Counted from the first letter of the stretch, positions 1-8,579 are shown. The stretch is 64,000 nt of DNA from Geodermatophilus tzadiensis (GCF_003002915.1 NZ_PVTG01000001.1:372001-436000); one strand, 5' to 3'. Numbers and translations: made by a program. The notes: generated by a model from the letters alone, not told the origin.

Positions 1-628
1 CGATCATCACGATGGCCTCGGTCTCCGGGTCCTCCTGGAAGGCCTGGAGCGCGTCGATGTGCGTGGTGCCGATGACCGGGTCGCCGCCGATGCCGATGGC
101 GGTGGAGAAGCCGATGTCCCGGAGCTCGTACATCATCTGGTAGGTCAGCGTCCCGGACTTGCTGACCAGGCCGATCCTGCCCTGCTGGGTGATGTTGGCC
201 GGGATGATGCCGGCGTTGGAGCGCCCGGGGCTGATCAGGCCCGGGCAGTTCGGGCCGATGATCCGGGTGGCGCCGCCCTGGGCGTGCGCCCAGAAGTAGG
301 TCGAGTCGTGCACCGGGATGCCCTCGGTGATGACGACGGCCAGCCCGATCTGGGCGTCGACGGCCTCGATGACCGCGCCCTTGGCGCCGGCCGGCGGCAC
401 GAAGATGACGCTGACGTCGGCGCCGGTCTCCTTCATCGCCTCGGACACGCTGCCGAAGACCGGGACGCTGGCGCCCTCGAAGTCGACGTCCGTGCCGGCC
501 TTCTTCGGGTTGACACCGCCGACGATGGCCGTGCCGGAGGCGAGCATGCGCTGGGTGTGCTTGCGCCCCTCCGAGCCGGTCATGCCCTGGACGATGACCT
601 TGCTGTTCTCGTTGAGGAAGATCGACAT
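1..628 (-). CDS. sucD: Succinyl-CoA ligase, ADP/GDP-forming, alpha subunit (3' end outside window)
   Basis: Alpha subunit of the TCA-cycle enzyme that interconverts succinyl-CoA and succinate with substrate-level phosphorylation. The visible 209 codons start [18 protein letters not shown] and contain the CoA-binding Rossmann domain and the [10 protein letters not shown] stretch. The phosphohistidine region near the C terminus lies beyond position 1, so the gene is partial here. The ATG follows a purine-rich stretch (AAGAG). It lies 89 bp downstream of sucC in the same direction, and the spacer carries a 58-bp hairpin element. Confidence 0.97.
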   Translation of the reverse strand, partial: MSIFLNENSKVIVQGMTGSEGRKHTQRMLASGTAIVGGVNPKKAGTDVDFEGASVPVFGSVSEAMKETGADVSVIFVPPAGAKGAVIEAVDAQIGLAVVITEGIPVHDSTYFWAHAQGGATRIIGPNCPGLISPGRSNAGIIPANITQQGRIGLVSKSGTLTYQMMYELRDIGFSTAIGIGGDPVIGTTHIDALQAFQEDPETEAIVMI

Positions 629-657
629 CTCTTCGGGTCCTGTCTGGAGAGGCGGGC

Positions 658-715
658 GGCCCCCTTCCAGGGGCCCGCCGCGAGCCTGCGAGTGGTGGGG
701 AGGAAGGGGGTCCTT
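658..715 (-). repeat. Intercistronic 58-bp hairpin element, family A copy 1
   Basis: Imperfect palindrome starting 2 nt after the sucC stop codon, in the sucC-sucD spacer. Outer arms CCCCCTTCC and GGAAGGGGG enclose a GC-rich core containing CGAGCCTGCGAG. Related 58-bp copies lie at 19787-19844, 51759-51816 and 54662-54719. Arms differ between copies but stay complementary. It could attenuate or stabilise the mRNA between the two subunit genes. Confidence 0.75.
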
Positions 716-717
716 GC

Positions 718-1878
718 TCAGGCGGCGAGCTCGGCGGCGCGGCGCGCGGCGCCGTCCATGGTGTCCACCACGGTGACCAGCGGGTGGTTCGCCTCGGCGA
801 GGATGCGCCGGCCCTCCTCGACGTTGTTGCCGTCGAGCCGGACCACCAGCGGCTTGGTGGCCTCGTCGCCGAGGATGCCGAGGGCGGAGACGATGCCGTT
901 GGCGACGGCGTCGCAGGCGGTGATGCCGCCGAAGACGTTGACGAAGACGCTCTTCACGGCCGGGTCGCCGAGGATGATGTGCAGCCCGTTGGCCATCACC
1001 TCGGCCGAGGCACCGCCACCGATGTCGAGGAAGTTGGCCGGCTTGACGCCGCCGAACTCCTCGCCGGCGTAGGCGACGACGTCCAGGGTGCTCATGACCA
1101 GGCCGGCGCCGTTGCCGATGATGCCGACCTCGCCGTCGAGCTTGACGTAGTTGAGGTCCTTCTCCTTGGCCGCGGCCTCGAGCGGGTCGGCCGAGGCGGA
1201 GTCCTCGAGCGCCGCGTGGCTCTCGTGGCGGAAGGCGGCGTTCTCGTCGAGGGTCACCTTCGCGTCGAGCGCGAGCACGGTGCCGTCGGGTGCCTTGGCC
1301 AGCGGGTTGACCTCGACGAGGGTCGCGTCCTCCTTGGCGAACGCGTCCCACAGCTGCACGGCGATGGCGATCACCTGGTCGCGCACCTCGGGGGCGAACC
1401 CGGCGGCGTCGACGATCTCGGCTGCCTTGGCGGTGTCGACGCCGACCGTGGCGTCGACCGGGATGCGCGCGAGCGCCTCGGGGCGCTCGACGGCGAGCTG
1501 CTCGATCTCCATGCCGCCCTCGACGCTGGCCATGGCCAGGAAGGTGCGGTTGGCGCGGTCGAGGAGGTAGGAGAAGTAGTACTCCTCGGCGATGTCGCTG
1601 GCCTGGGCCACCATCACGCGGTGGGTGATGTGGCCCTTGATGTCCAGGCCGAGGATGTCCTGGGCCCGGGCGCGCGCCTCGTCGGCGTCGTCGGCCAGCT
1701 TCACGCCGCCGGCCTTGCCGCGCCCACCGGTCTTCACCTGCGCCTTGACGACGACGCGCGAGCCGATCTCCCGCGCGATCGCCTCGGCCTGGTCGGGTGT
1801 CTCGGCCACGCCGCCGGGCAGCACGGGCACGCCGTGCGAGGCCAGCAGGTCACGCGCCTGGTACTCGAAGAGATCCAC
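718..1878 (-). CDS. sucC: Succinyl-CoA ligase beta subunit
   Basis: Beta subunit (386 aa, usual family length) carrying the nucleotide-binding ATP-grasp fold ([14 protein letters not shown] near residue 50, [12 protein letters not shown] near 205) and the C-terminal CoA-ligase domain ([25 protein letters not shown]). The start is GTG at 1878. A TACGGT box (1887-1892) ends 8 nt upstream and no Shine-Dalgarno is visible, so the mRNA is probably leaderless. sucD follows downstream, and a small B12-fold gene lies upstream in the same direction. Confidence 0.97.
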   Translation of the reverse strand: MDLFEYQARDLLASHGVPVLPGGVAETPDQAEAIAREIGSRVVVKAQVKTGGRGKAGGVKLADDADEARARAQDILGLDIKGHITHRVMVAQASDIAEEYYFSYLLDRANRTFLAMASVEGGMEIEQLAVERPEALARIPVDATVGVDTAKAAEIVDAAGFAPEVRDQVIAIAVQLWDAFAKEDATLVEVNPLAKAPDGTVLALDAKVTLDENAAFRHESHAALEDSASADPLEAAAKEKDLNYVKLDGEVGIIGNGAGLVMSTLDVVAYAGEEFGGVKPANFLDIGGGASAEVMANGLHIILGDPAVKSVFVNVFGGITACDAVANGIVSALGILGDEATKPLVVRLDGNNVEEGRRILAEANHPLVTVVDTMDGAARRAAELAA

Positions 1879-1886
1879 GAACGAGC

Positions 1887-1892
1887 ACCGTA
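1887..1892 (-). promoter_or_regulatory. -10 box for leaderless sucCD transcript
   Basis: TACGGT (TANNNT type) on the minus strand, 8 nt before the sucC GTG. The spacing places transcription start at or next to the start codon. No clear -35 was identified. Confidence 0.5.
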
Positions 1893-1941
1893 GCTCCCGC
1901 GTTCCGGGCCCGCGTCACCGGCGTGGGGTCTATGGGCGGGG

Positions 1942-2334
1942 TCACAGCGGGCGGTGCGGAGTGCGGTCGGGACCGCCCTGGTCACGGTCCAGCGCGGCCA
2001 CGACGTCCTCGGGAGGAGTGCCGTCGGGGAAGGTCCGGACGCCGTCCGGGACGCGGTCGCCGTTCCCCAGGACGAAGGGGGCGACGTCGTCCACGCCGGC
2101 CGCGGCCAGCCCCTCCAGCACCCCGGCCAGCAGCCCCGGCGGCGCGCCGGCCAGGCCGACGGCGTCGGCGTCCTCCTGGACCACGGTGGCCACCAGCTGG
2201 GCCGCCGAGGCCGGGACGCCGGTCAGCACCACCTCGGCGCCGGCGTCGCGCAGCGCGCGGGCCAGCGCGACGGCGCGCGGGTCGCCGGCTCCCCCGGGCC
2301 CGGCGACGACGACGCGCAGCCGCTCCCTGCTCAC
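1942..2334 (-). CDS. Degenerate cobalamin-binding-fold protein
   Basis: A 130-aa protein resembling the C-terminal B12-binding (flavodoxin-like) domain of methylmalonyl-CoA mutase: RLRVVVAGPGG, then ARALRDAGAEVVLTGV, then VQEDADAVGL. In true B12 domains the first loop carries DxHxxG, whose His binds cobalt. Here the same loop reads AGDPRA (about residues 16-21), so Asp, His and Gly are all lost and cobalamin binding is unlikely. The GTG start overlaps the upstream membrane-protein stop by 4 bp, so the two are translationally coupled. Function unknown; a ligand-binding or partner domain is possible. Confidence 0.75.
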   Translation of the reverse strand: MSRERLRVVVAGPGGAGDPRAVALARALRDAGAEVVLTGVPASAAQLVATVVQEDADAVGLAGAPPGLLAGVLEGLAAAGVDDVAPFVLGNGDRVPDGVRTFPDGTPPEDVVAALDRDQGGPDRTPHRPL

Positions 2335-3413
2335 CCGCGGGCCGTCCGCCCCACCCGCCAGGCGAGCACCGTGAGCAGCGCGTAAGCCAGGCCCGCGACC
2401 AGCAGGCCGGCACCGGGGACGGTCCACTCGAGGTCCGGGGAGGCCACCGCGTCGCGCAGGCCGGTCAGCCCGGCGGCGAGCACGGTCACGGTGAGGGCCA
2501 GCAGCCCGCCGACGGCGGCCAGCCGGGGCCGCAGCGACGGGGCGACGACGGCGGCCAGCAGCACCGCCCCGGCCAGCAGCAGCCCGCCCAGCAGCGCCAG
2601 CCCCGGCCGCTCGAGCAGCGCCTGCGGGCCCTCCTGCTCCACGACCACCTCCAGGCCGGTGGCCGGGTCGGCGACGAGCCGGTCGGGGACGTCGGCGGCC
2701 GGCAGCGCCAGGCACAGCACGGTCAGCACGCCGAGCAGCACCGCGGCGCCGGCCAGGCCGGGCCGGGCCGGGTCGAGGGCGCCGCGGTCCTCCATGCGCG
2801 TGCGCCCCCACACCAGGACGGCGCACCCGCCGGCGAGGACGGCCATACCGAGCGCGGCGACCTGCAGCAGCCAGCCGGGACCGGTCTCGACCACGCTGGT
2901 GAGCACCCGTTCGCCGGCCAGCACCTCGATGCCGGGACGCACCGTCGAGGAGCTGCCCCGGTAGAGCTCGATGAGCAGCCCGCCGAGCGCGAGCGCCCCG
3001 CCCACCGCGGCGGCGGCCAGCCCGAAGCGCGGGACGCGGCCGACCGCCAGCCCCGCACCGACCGCGACGGAGACCAGCGGGACGAGCAGCCCTGTGAGCA
3101 CGGCGCCGACGCCCCCGCCGAGGGTCAGCTCCTCGCCGCCGACGACCAGGTACCGGGGGAAGAGCGCGGCCGCGCCGGCCAGCCCGGCCAGGACGAGGAG
3201 GACGCCGGCGACCCGGGCCCCGGCGGGGACGTCGCCGACGAGGAGGCCGTCGGCGTCACCGCGGGGACGGTCGGCCGGCGCCGTCCCCTCCCCGGCCGCC
3301 GTCGGGCGCCGGTCGGGCGCCGGGCGCCGGGCCCGGGCGGCGGCCGCGCCGGTGCGCCGGTCGGTGCCGCCGCGGGTGCGGTCGTCGCGGACTGAGCGGT
3401 CCCGGCCGGCCAC
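2331..3413 (-). CDS. Multi-pass membrane protein of unknown function
   Basis: A 360-aa protein with a charged, Arg-rich N-terminal 60 residues followed by about eight hydrophobic segments (for example [54 protein letters not shown]). No catalytic motif recognised. The chosen GTG at 3413 has a good ribosome site (AAGGGGGA, about 4 nt spacing); a longer frame reaches 3494. It is coupled to the B12-fold gene by a GTGA overlap and lies upstream of sucCD. Role unknown. Confidence 0.7.
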   Translation of the reverse strand: MAGRDRSVRDDRTRGGTDRRTGAAAARARRPAPDRRPTAAGEGTAPADRPRGDADGLLVGDVPAGARVAGVLLVLAGLAGAAALFPRYLVVGGEELTLGGGVGAVLTGLLVPLVSVAVGAGLAVGRVPRFGLAAAAVGGALALGGLLIELYRGSSSTVRPGIEVLAGERVLTSVVETGPGWLLQVAALGMAVLAGGCAVLVWGRTRMEDRGALDPARPGLAGAAVLLGVLTVLCLALPAADVPDRLVADPATGLEVVVEQEGPQALLERPGLALLGGLLLAGAVLLAAVVAPSLRPRLAAVGGLLALTVTVLAAGLTGLRDAVASPDLEWTVPGAGLLVAGLAYALLTVLAWRVGRTARG

Positions 3414-3605
3414 GGGTCCCCCTTCGTCGAGAAGTGTTCCGAACCGGACTCGATGTCGTCGACATCCGGCGCCGTCTCGTGTGACCGTCGCCACACGTGG
3501 GCATTACCGTCCTGTGAACGGAGCACGTCAGCGGTGCTCCGGTCTCCGACGGGTTCTCGGCTCCCGGGACCACGACGGCGGCCCGTGAACGGGGAGGACC
3601 AGCTC

Positions 3606-4502
3606 ATGCGAGCGACCGAAGAAGCCGGGCGCCGTCCAGAGTCGCACACCGAGGAGCTCCTCCCGGGAGCGCCACGGGACCTCCTGCGGGCGCTGGCCTC
3701 CCCCGCCGGGGTGGCCGGCGGGCTGGCCGAGCTGGCCTGGGTGAGCGCCCACGCGCTGCTCTACCCGCTGGGCGCGCGCACCGAGGTGCTGCGGCTGGAC
3801 CCCCGCGTGCGACCCGGCGAGCAGCCCCCCGCCGTCCGCGCGCTGTTCGCCGCCGACCCGCTCGCCGCCCGCATCCCCGTGCTGCTGGTGCACGGGCTGG
3901 TCGACAACCGCTCGATCTTCACCCTCATGCGCCGCGGCCTGCGCCGGCGCGGCTTCGCCCAGGTGTGCACCTGGAACTACAGCCCCTTCCTGGGCGACGT
4001 CGCCGCGGGCGCCCGCGATCTGGGAGCGCACGTCGAGCGGATCTGCGCGCAGACCGGGCACGACCAGGTGCACGTCGTCGGGCACAGCCTGGGCGGGCTG
4101 ATCGCCCGCTACCACGTGCAGCGCCAGGGCGGCGCCGAGCGCGTGCGGTCCCTGGTGACCCTGGGGACGCCGCACGGCGGGTCGGTGCTGGCCCACCTGC
4201 TGCCCACCCCGATGATCCGCCAGCTGCGGCCGGGGTCCGCGGTGCTGCAGGAGCTCGCCGAGCCCGCGCCCGGCTGGTCGACGCCGGTGACCGCGGTCTA
4301 CAGCGACCTCGACCAGGTCGTCGTCCCCTCCCGGGCGGGCCGCTGCGACCACCCCGACATCCGGGCGCGCAACGTGCTCGTCCGCGGCGTCGGGCACATG
4401 ACCCTGCCGTTCCACCGCGGTGTCGTCGACGAGGTCGCCGCGACCCTCGCCGGGCTCCGCACCGCCGCGCCCGCCCCGCTGGCGCCGGCCGCCGTCGCCT
4501 GA
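3606..4502 (+). CDS. Alpha/beta-hydrolase, triacylglycerol lipase-like
   Basis: A 298-aa hydrolase of the lipase/acyltransferase type. The oxyanion strand VLLVHGLVDN is near residues 92-101, the nucleophile elbow GHSLGG is at 159-164 (Ser161), followed by the LVTLGTPHGG loop typical of bacterial lipases. An Asp near 234-236 (YSDLDQVV) and His264 (GVGHM) complete a plausible triad. ATG at 3606 has GGGGAGGA upstream. No signal peptide is evident, though residues 43-55 are hydrophobic. Substrate unknown. It stands alone, divergent from the membrane-protein gene. Confidence 0.85.
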   Translation: MRATEEAGRRPESHTEELLPGAPRDLLRALASPAGVAGGLAELAWVSAHALLYPLGARTEVLRLDPRVRPGEQPPAVRALFAADPLAARIPVLLVHGLVDNRSIFTLMRRGLRRRGFAQVCTWNYSPFLGDVAAGARDLGAHVERICAQTGHDQVHVVGHSLGGLIARYHVQRQGGAERVRSLVTLGTPHGGSVLAHLLPTPMIRQLRPGSAVLQELAEPAPGWSTPVTAVYSDLDQVVVPSRAGRCDHPDIRARNVLVRGVGHMTLPFHRGVVDEVAATLAGLRTAAPAPLAPAAVA

Positions 4503-4693
4503 GGTCTTCGTCACCGGGAGCAGACTCGGCGACACGCAGCGTCGCCTGCCGGGTCCGGACCTGACAGAACGTTACGGTCCGATCACGGCGCCGGTACCCA
4601 CCGGCGGGCGCCACCCCGGCGCCTCCACCGCCGTCGCTCCCCCGACGGGCCGCCCCGCGCGGCCGCCCCGGGAGCGTGGACGAAGGGTGTCCC

Positions 4694-5476
4694 GTGACCC
4701 GGCAGAGTGGTCCCGCGCTCCTCGAGCGCCCGGCGGGTGGCCCCCCGCCCGTCACCGCCGTGCCGGCGCCGCCCGCCGACCGGGGCGAGGACGCCGGACC
4801 GCCGGCCGGGGCCGCCGCGCGCCGTGCCGTCCGCCGCCCGCCGGGACGACGGGGGCCGCTGTGGCTGGCCGCCCTGGTGGCCGGCGCCGTCCTCGCGGGC
4901 GTCCCCGCCTTCACCGGCGGCACCCCGGCCCCGACCACCGTCAGCGCGGCCGACTACGGCCTGGGCGCGGCCGACATCGGCCTGACCGGCGCCCTGGAGG
5001 ACGCCGAGGCCCGCCGCGGCATCTCCGAGGCCGAGGCGCAGCGGCGCCTCTCCGAGCTCGCCGCCTCCCGCGCCGCCCGCGAGCCGAAGGTCGTGCTGCC
5101 GGCACAGGGCCGCATGACCACCTGCTTCTGCATGCGCTGGGGCCAGATGCACTACGGCATCGACCTCGCCGGCCCGCTGGGTACGCCGATCTACTCGGCC
5201 GCCGACGGCGTCGTGCTGCGCGCGGGCCCCGCCTCGGGCTACGGCAACGCCGTCTGGATCCAGGACGCCGACGGCAACGTGCACGTCTACGGCCACATGC
5301 GCTACTACGACGTCGAGGCCGGCGACATCGTGCACGCCGGCGACCAGATCGCCAAGATCGGCAACGAGGGCCAGTCCACCGGCCCCCACCTCCACTACCA
5401 GATCAACCGCGGCAGCATGACCGGCCGGCCGCTGGACCCCGAGGAGTGGCTCGCCGAGCACGGCGTCGCCATCTGA
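4694..5476 (+). CDS. M23-family membrane-anchored peptidase
   Basis: A 260-aa peptidoglycan peptidase candidate. Order: Pro/Arg-rich cytoplasmic tail (1-55), one membrane segment (about 57-73), a linker with a short helical region (98-130), then a LytM/M23 domain. Zinc-site residues are visible as HYGIDLA (His153, Asp157) and HLH (His232, His234), with His201 (GHM), so the site looks intact. The GTG at 4694 has GAAGGG 7 nt upstream; a GTG at 4676 is less well placed. An M23 gene also lies beside uvrD1 and sucCD in Mycobacterium tuberculosis. Confidence 0.9.
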   Translation: MTRQSGPALLERPAGGPPPVTAVPAPPADRGEDAGPPAGAAARRAVRRPPGRRGPLWLAALVAGAVLAGVPAFTGGTPAPTTVSAADYGLGAADIGLTGALEDAEARRGISEAEAQRRLSELAASRAAREPKVVLPAQGRMTTCFCMRWGQMHYGIDLAGPLGTPIYSAADGVVLRAGPASGYGNAVWIQDADGNVHVYGHMRYYDVEAGDIVHAGDQIAKIGNEGQSTGPHLHYQINRGSMTGRPLDPEEWLAEHGVAI

Positions 5477-5488
5477 GCCACTCCGCCT

Positions 5489-5546
5489 GGGGTGTTCCTC
5501 GTGCTGTGCGGGTCCTGCAGCACCCGCACGGCACGAGGAACACCCC
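5489..5546. repeat. 58-bp palindrome, family D copy 1, likely bidirectional terminator
   Basis: Inverted repeat centred on CTGCAG with outer arms GGGGTGTTCCTCGTGC and GCACGAGGAACACCCC. The 29-bp arms differ at only two positions. It lies between convergent genes (M23 peptidase and the 97-aa barrel protein), 13 nt after the peptidase stop, so it can terminate both. A diverged copy in the opposite orientation is at 5967-6024. Confidence 0.75.
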
Positions 5547-5588
5547 GCGAGACGAGGGCCCGGACGACGAGCCGTGCCGGCCTCGGCG

Positions 5589-5882
5589 TCAGCGGAGGTC
5601 GACCATCCCCTCCAGCACCCGCTGCCCGACGGACACGCCGTCGAGGACGCCGCGATGGCCGAGCCGCTCGGGATCGGCCAGGTACCCCCGGTAGGCCGCC
5701 TCCGAGGCGAAGGTCAGGACGTGCACCCTCGTGCCGTCCGCGGTCCGGAGCCTGCGCTCGAGGACGCCGTCGTGGCGGGCCAGCAGCGGCAGGACCAGGT
5801 CCTCGTAGCGCTGCAGAGCAGCCACACCACCCACCGGGACGTCGATCAGGACCACGACCGTGGTCGGCCGGTCGTCGGACAC
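5589..5882 (-). CDS. Small dimeric alpha/beta-barrel-like protein (DUF1330/EthD type)
   Basis: A 97-aa protein with the pattern of small ferredoxin-like barrel proteins: VVVLIDVPVGGVAALQRYED, then LPLLARHDGVLERRLRT, then VHVLTFASEAAYRGYLADPE. No catalytic residue can be assigned. The start (GTG at 5882) has no clear ribosome site. It lies between two related palindromes, downstream of pcrA in the same direction. Function unknown; stress or small-molecule binding roles are common in this fold. Confidence 0.7.
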   Translation of the reverse strand: MSDDRPTTVVVLIDVPVGGVAALQRYEDLVLPLLARHDGVLERRLRTADGTRVHVLTFASEAAYRGYLADPERLGHRGVLDGVSVGQRVLEGMVDLR

Positions 5883-5966
5883 GGCCGCACGGTAGCCACT
5901 GCGGGTGCCGGTGTCGTGGCACGAGGCTCCCGAGCGAGCTCAGCACGGGTGGGCCACCCCGCGCTG

Positions 5967-6024
5967 CGGGTGTTCCTCCTGCCCCGGGGGTGCTGCAGGA
6001 CCCAGGGCGTGCGGGGAACACCCC
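5967..6024. repeat. Palindrome, family D copy 2, likely pcrA terminator
   Basis: Inverted repeat with ends GGGTGTTCC and GGAACACCCC and a TGCTGCAGGACC centre, which is the reverse complement of the centre of the copy at 5489-5546. It lies 57 nt past the pcrA stop on the transcribed side, so it probably ends that transcript. Confidence 0.65.
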
Positions 6025-6080
6025 GCAGAGCAGCGGGCCGCGGCGGACACCGGACGGCCGTCCCCGCCGGGACGACGGTG

Positions 6081-8375
6081 TCAGAGCTTGACGAGCGGGG
6101 CGTAGCGCAGCACGAGGCGCTTGGTGCCGCCCGAGCCGAAGTCGACGGTGGCCTGCGCCTTGTCGCCGGCGCCGTTGACCTCGACCACCGTGCCGAGGCC
6201 GAACGCGTCGTGGCTGACCCGGTCGCCGACCTCGACGGAGACGACCGCGCGGTTGCCGCGGCCGCCGCGCAGCCCGCCGGTGGACAGCCCGGTGGCGGCC
6301 ACCCGCTGCTGCGCCGAGGACCCGGTGCTCGGCGCCGGAGTGGGGTCCAGCCGGGCCCAGTGGACGGCGTCGGTGGGCATCTCGTCGAGGAACCGCGAGG
6401 GCGGGTTGTAGGCCGGCTGCCCCCAGCTGGTGCGCACCGTGGCGCGGGACAGGAACAGCCGCTGCTGCGCGCGGGTGATGCCCACGTAGGCCAGCCGCCG
6501 CTCCTCCTCGAGCTCCTTGGGGTCGCCCAACGCGCGCAGGTGCGGGAAGACGCCGTCCTCGAGCCCGGTGAGGAAGACGACCGGGAACTCCAGGCCCTTG
6601 GCGGTGTGCAGCGTCATCAGCGTGACGACGCCGGCCTCGTCGCCGGAGACCGGGATCTGGTCGGCGTCGGCCACCAGCGAGACCTGCTCCAGGAAGTCGG
6701 TGACCGTGCCGCCGGGGTTGGCCGCCTCGAACTCCGCGGCGACCGAGATCAGCTCGTTGAGGTTGTCGACGCGCCCCTCGTCCTGCGGGTCGGTGCTCGC
6801 CTCCAGCTCGGCGAGGTAGCCGGTGCGGTCGAGGATGCTCTCCAGCAGCGCGGCCGGCCCCGATCCGGACTCCACCAGCTGCTCGAACTCCTCCAGCAGC
6901 GCCACGAACTCCTGCACCGCCTTGAGCGAGCGCGGCGCCAGCGTGGTGATCTCCGGGCAGCGGCGCAGCGCCGAGGCGAAGGCGATCCGCTCCCGGTCGG
7001 CGAACTGCTCGATGCAGGACTCCGCCTTGTCGCCGATGCCGCGCTTGGGTGTGTTGATCACCCGGCGCAGGCTGACGACGTCGGCCGGGTTGGCCACCAC
7101 CTTGAGGTAGGCCAGCGCGTCGCGGACCTCCTTGCGCTCGTAGAAGCGCACCCCGCCGACGACCTTGTAGGGCATGCCGACGCGGATGAACACCTCCTCG
7201 AAGACACGGGAGGCGTTGTTGGTGCGGTAGAAGACCGCGATGTCCTTCGGCTGCACCGTGCCGATGTCGACCAGCGCGTCGATCTGCTCGGCGACCCAGG
7301 CGGCCTCGTCGTGCTCGTTCTCGGCGACGTAGCCCTCGATCAGCTCGCCGTCACCCGCGTCGGTCCACAGGTTCTTGGGACGGCGGCCGGTGTTCTTGGC
7401 GATGACGGTGTTGGCGGCCTTGAGGATCCGCTGGGTGGAGCGGTAGTTCTGCTCGAGCAGGATCGTGGTGGCCTGCGGGTAGTCGCGCTCGAACTCGTCG
7501 ATGTTGCGGATCGTCGCGCCGCGGAAGGCGTAGATCGACTGGTCGGCGTCGCCGACGACGCACAGCTCGGCCGGCGGCACCGGCCCCTCGCCCGTGCCCA
7601 CCAGCTCGCGGACCAGCACGTACTGGGCGTGGTTGGTGTCCTGGTACTCGTCGACCAGCACGTGCCGGAAGCGACGGCGGTAGTGCTCGGCGACGTCGGG
7701 GAAGGCCTGCAGCAGGTTGACCGTCGTCATGATCAGGTCGTCGAAGTCCAGCGCGTGCGCCTCGCGCAGCCGCCGCTGGTAGAGCGTGTAGGCCTCCTTG
7801 AGCACCTTCTCGGGTGCCGTCTGGGGGTCGTAGGACTCCTCGTCGACCAGCTCGTTCTTCAGGTTCGACACCTGGGCGGCGAGGCTGCGGCCCGGGTAGC
7901 GCTTGGCGTCGAGGTCGAGGTCGCGGGCGACCATCGTCATCAGGCGCACGGAGTCGCCCTGGTCGTAGATCGTGAACGACGACTTCAGGCCCAGCTTGGC
8001 GGCCTCGGCGCGCAGGATGCGCACGCACATCGAGTGGAACGTCGACACCCACATGGCGCGGGCGCGGGGGCCCACCAGGGAGGCGACGCGCTCCTTCATC
8101 TCCCCGGCGGCCTTGTTGGTGAAGGTGATCGCCAGGACCTCGCCGGGCTGCACGCCGCGGGCGCCGAGCAGGTAGGCGACGCGGTGGGTGAGCACGCGGG
8201 TCTTGCCCGAGCCGGCGCCGGCGACGATGAGCAGCGGGCCGCCCTCGTGGACGACGGCCTGACGCTGGGGGCCGTTGAGGCCGGCCAGCATGCGGTCCAG
8301 TTCCCGGCCGGCCGAGCCGGGAGCGGAACGCTGGAGCGCGGCGGTACCGGGGAGGGCCTGCTGCACGCTGCTCAT
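6081..8375 (-). CDS. pcrA: ATP-dependent DNA helicase PcrA/UvrD
   Basis: A 764-aa superfamily 1 helicase (UvrD1 of mycobacteria) acting in excision repair and replication-fork processing. Motif I VAGAGSGKT (residues 51-59), motif II LVDEYQDTN, motif III GDADQSIYAFRG, motif IV EQNYRST, motif V TLHTAKGLEFP and motif VI VGITRAQQR are all present. The C terminus ends in the Tudor-like RNA-polymerase-interaction domain (VEVGDRVSHDAFGLGTV). ATG at 8375 is chosen: a TACAGT box at 8385-8390 lies 9 nt upstream, leaving almost no leader. Divergent from the chorismate mutase leader. Confidence 0.97.
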   Translation of the reverse strand: MSSVQQALPGTAALQRSAPGSAGRELDRMLAGLNGPQRQAVVHEGGPLLIVAGAGSGKTRVLTHRVAYLLGARGVQPGEVLAITFTNKAAGEMKERVASLVGPRARAMWVSTFHSMCVRILRAEAAKLGLKSSFTIYDQGDSVRLMTMVARDLDLDAKRYPGRSLAAQVSNLKNELVDEESYDPQTAPEKVLKEAYTLYQRRLREAHALDFDDLIMTTVNLLQAFPDVAEHYRRRFRHVLVDEYQDTNHAQYVLVRELVGTGEGPVPPAELCVVGDADQSIYAFRGATIRNIDEFERDYPQATTILLEQNYRSTQRILKAANTVIAKNTGRRPKNLWTDAGDGELIEGYVAENEHDEAAWVAEQIDALVDIGTVQPKDIAVFYRTNNASRVFEEVFIRVGMPYKVVGGVRFYERKEVRDALAYLKVVANPADVVSLRRVINTPKRGIGDKAESCIEQFADRERIAFASALRRCPEITTLAPRSLKAVQEFVALLEEFEQLVESGSGPAALLESILDRTGYLAELEASTDPQDEGRVDNLNELISVAAEFEAANPGGTVTDFLEQVSLVADADQIPVSGDEAGVVTLMTLHTAKGLEFPVVFLTGLEDGVFPHLRALGDPKELEEERRLAYVGITRAQQRLFLSRATVRTSWGQPAYNPPSRFLDEMPTDAVHWARLDPTPAPSTGSSAQQRVAATGLSTGGLRGGRGNRAVVSVEVGDRVSHDAFGLGTVVEVNGAGDKAQATVDFGSGGTKRLVLRYAPLVKL

Positions 8376-8455
8376 AGCCACACCACTGTAGTTCGGACCG
8401 ACGACGGCCCCGCCCCGCGCCGGACCGGTCGTGGCGCCCGCCCGGAGTGGTGTGG

Positions 8456-8461
8456 CACACT
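8456..8461 (+). promoter_or_regulatory. -10 box for chorismate mutase leader transcript
   Basis: CACACT (nAnnnT) lies 6 nt before the GTG of the leader peptide, so the transcript probably begins at that GTG. It lies in the 92-bp divergent region shared with pcrA. Confidence 0.45.
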
Positions 8462-8467
8462 GCCCGC

Positions 8468-8533
8468 GTGCTGCTCGCCGCCACCAGCTTTTCCTACGGA
8501 CACCGGGTCCCGGTGTCCGTCGCCGCTGGCTGA
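8468..8533 (+). CDS. Leader peptide with Phe and Tyr codons (attenuation control of chorismate mutase)
   Basis: A 21-codon leaderless ORF reading VLLAATSFSYGHRVPVSVAAG. It carries one TTT Phe and one TAC Tyr codon two codons apart. The Tyr codon opens a strong hairpin (12-nt arms 8496-8507 and 8509-8520). A GC-rich terminator-like hairpin follows at 8549-8579, and the chorismate mutase gene starts at 8625. Phe and Tyr are the end products of the chorismate mutase branch, so this fits ribosome-mediated attenuation. The assignment is an inference from layout. Confidence 0.6.
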   Translation: MLLAATSFSYGHRVPVSVAAG

Positions 8534-8548
8534 GCAGCCGCTGCAACG

Positions 8549-8579
8549 AACGCCCCGGGCCCGAGGAGCCCGGGGCGTT
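8549..8579 (+). terminator. Attenuator hairpin upstream of chorismate mutase
   Basis: Arms AACGCCCCGGG and CCCGGGGCGTT form an 11-bp stem with a 9-nt loop, followed by TTCTGGTT, a weak U-tract. It sits between the leader peptide stop and the chorismate mutase ribosome site, where an attenuator is expected. Confidence 0.6.

Noticed and set aside
4503-4693. A cyclic-di-AMP (ydaO-type) riboswitch upstream of the M23 peptidase
   Set aside because: Such riboswitches often precede wall hydrolases in actinobacteria, but the conserved ydaO blocks are absent in this 191-nt spacer.
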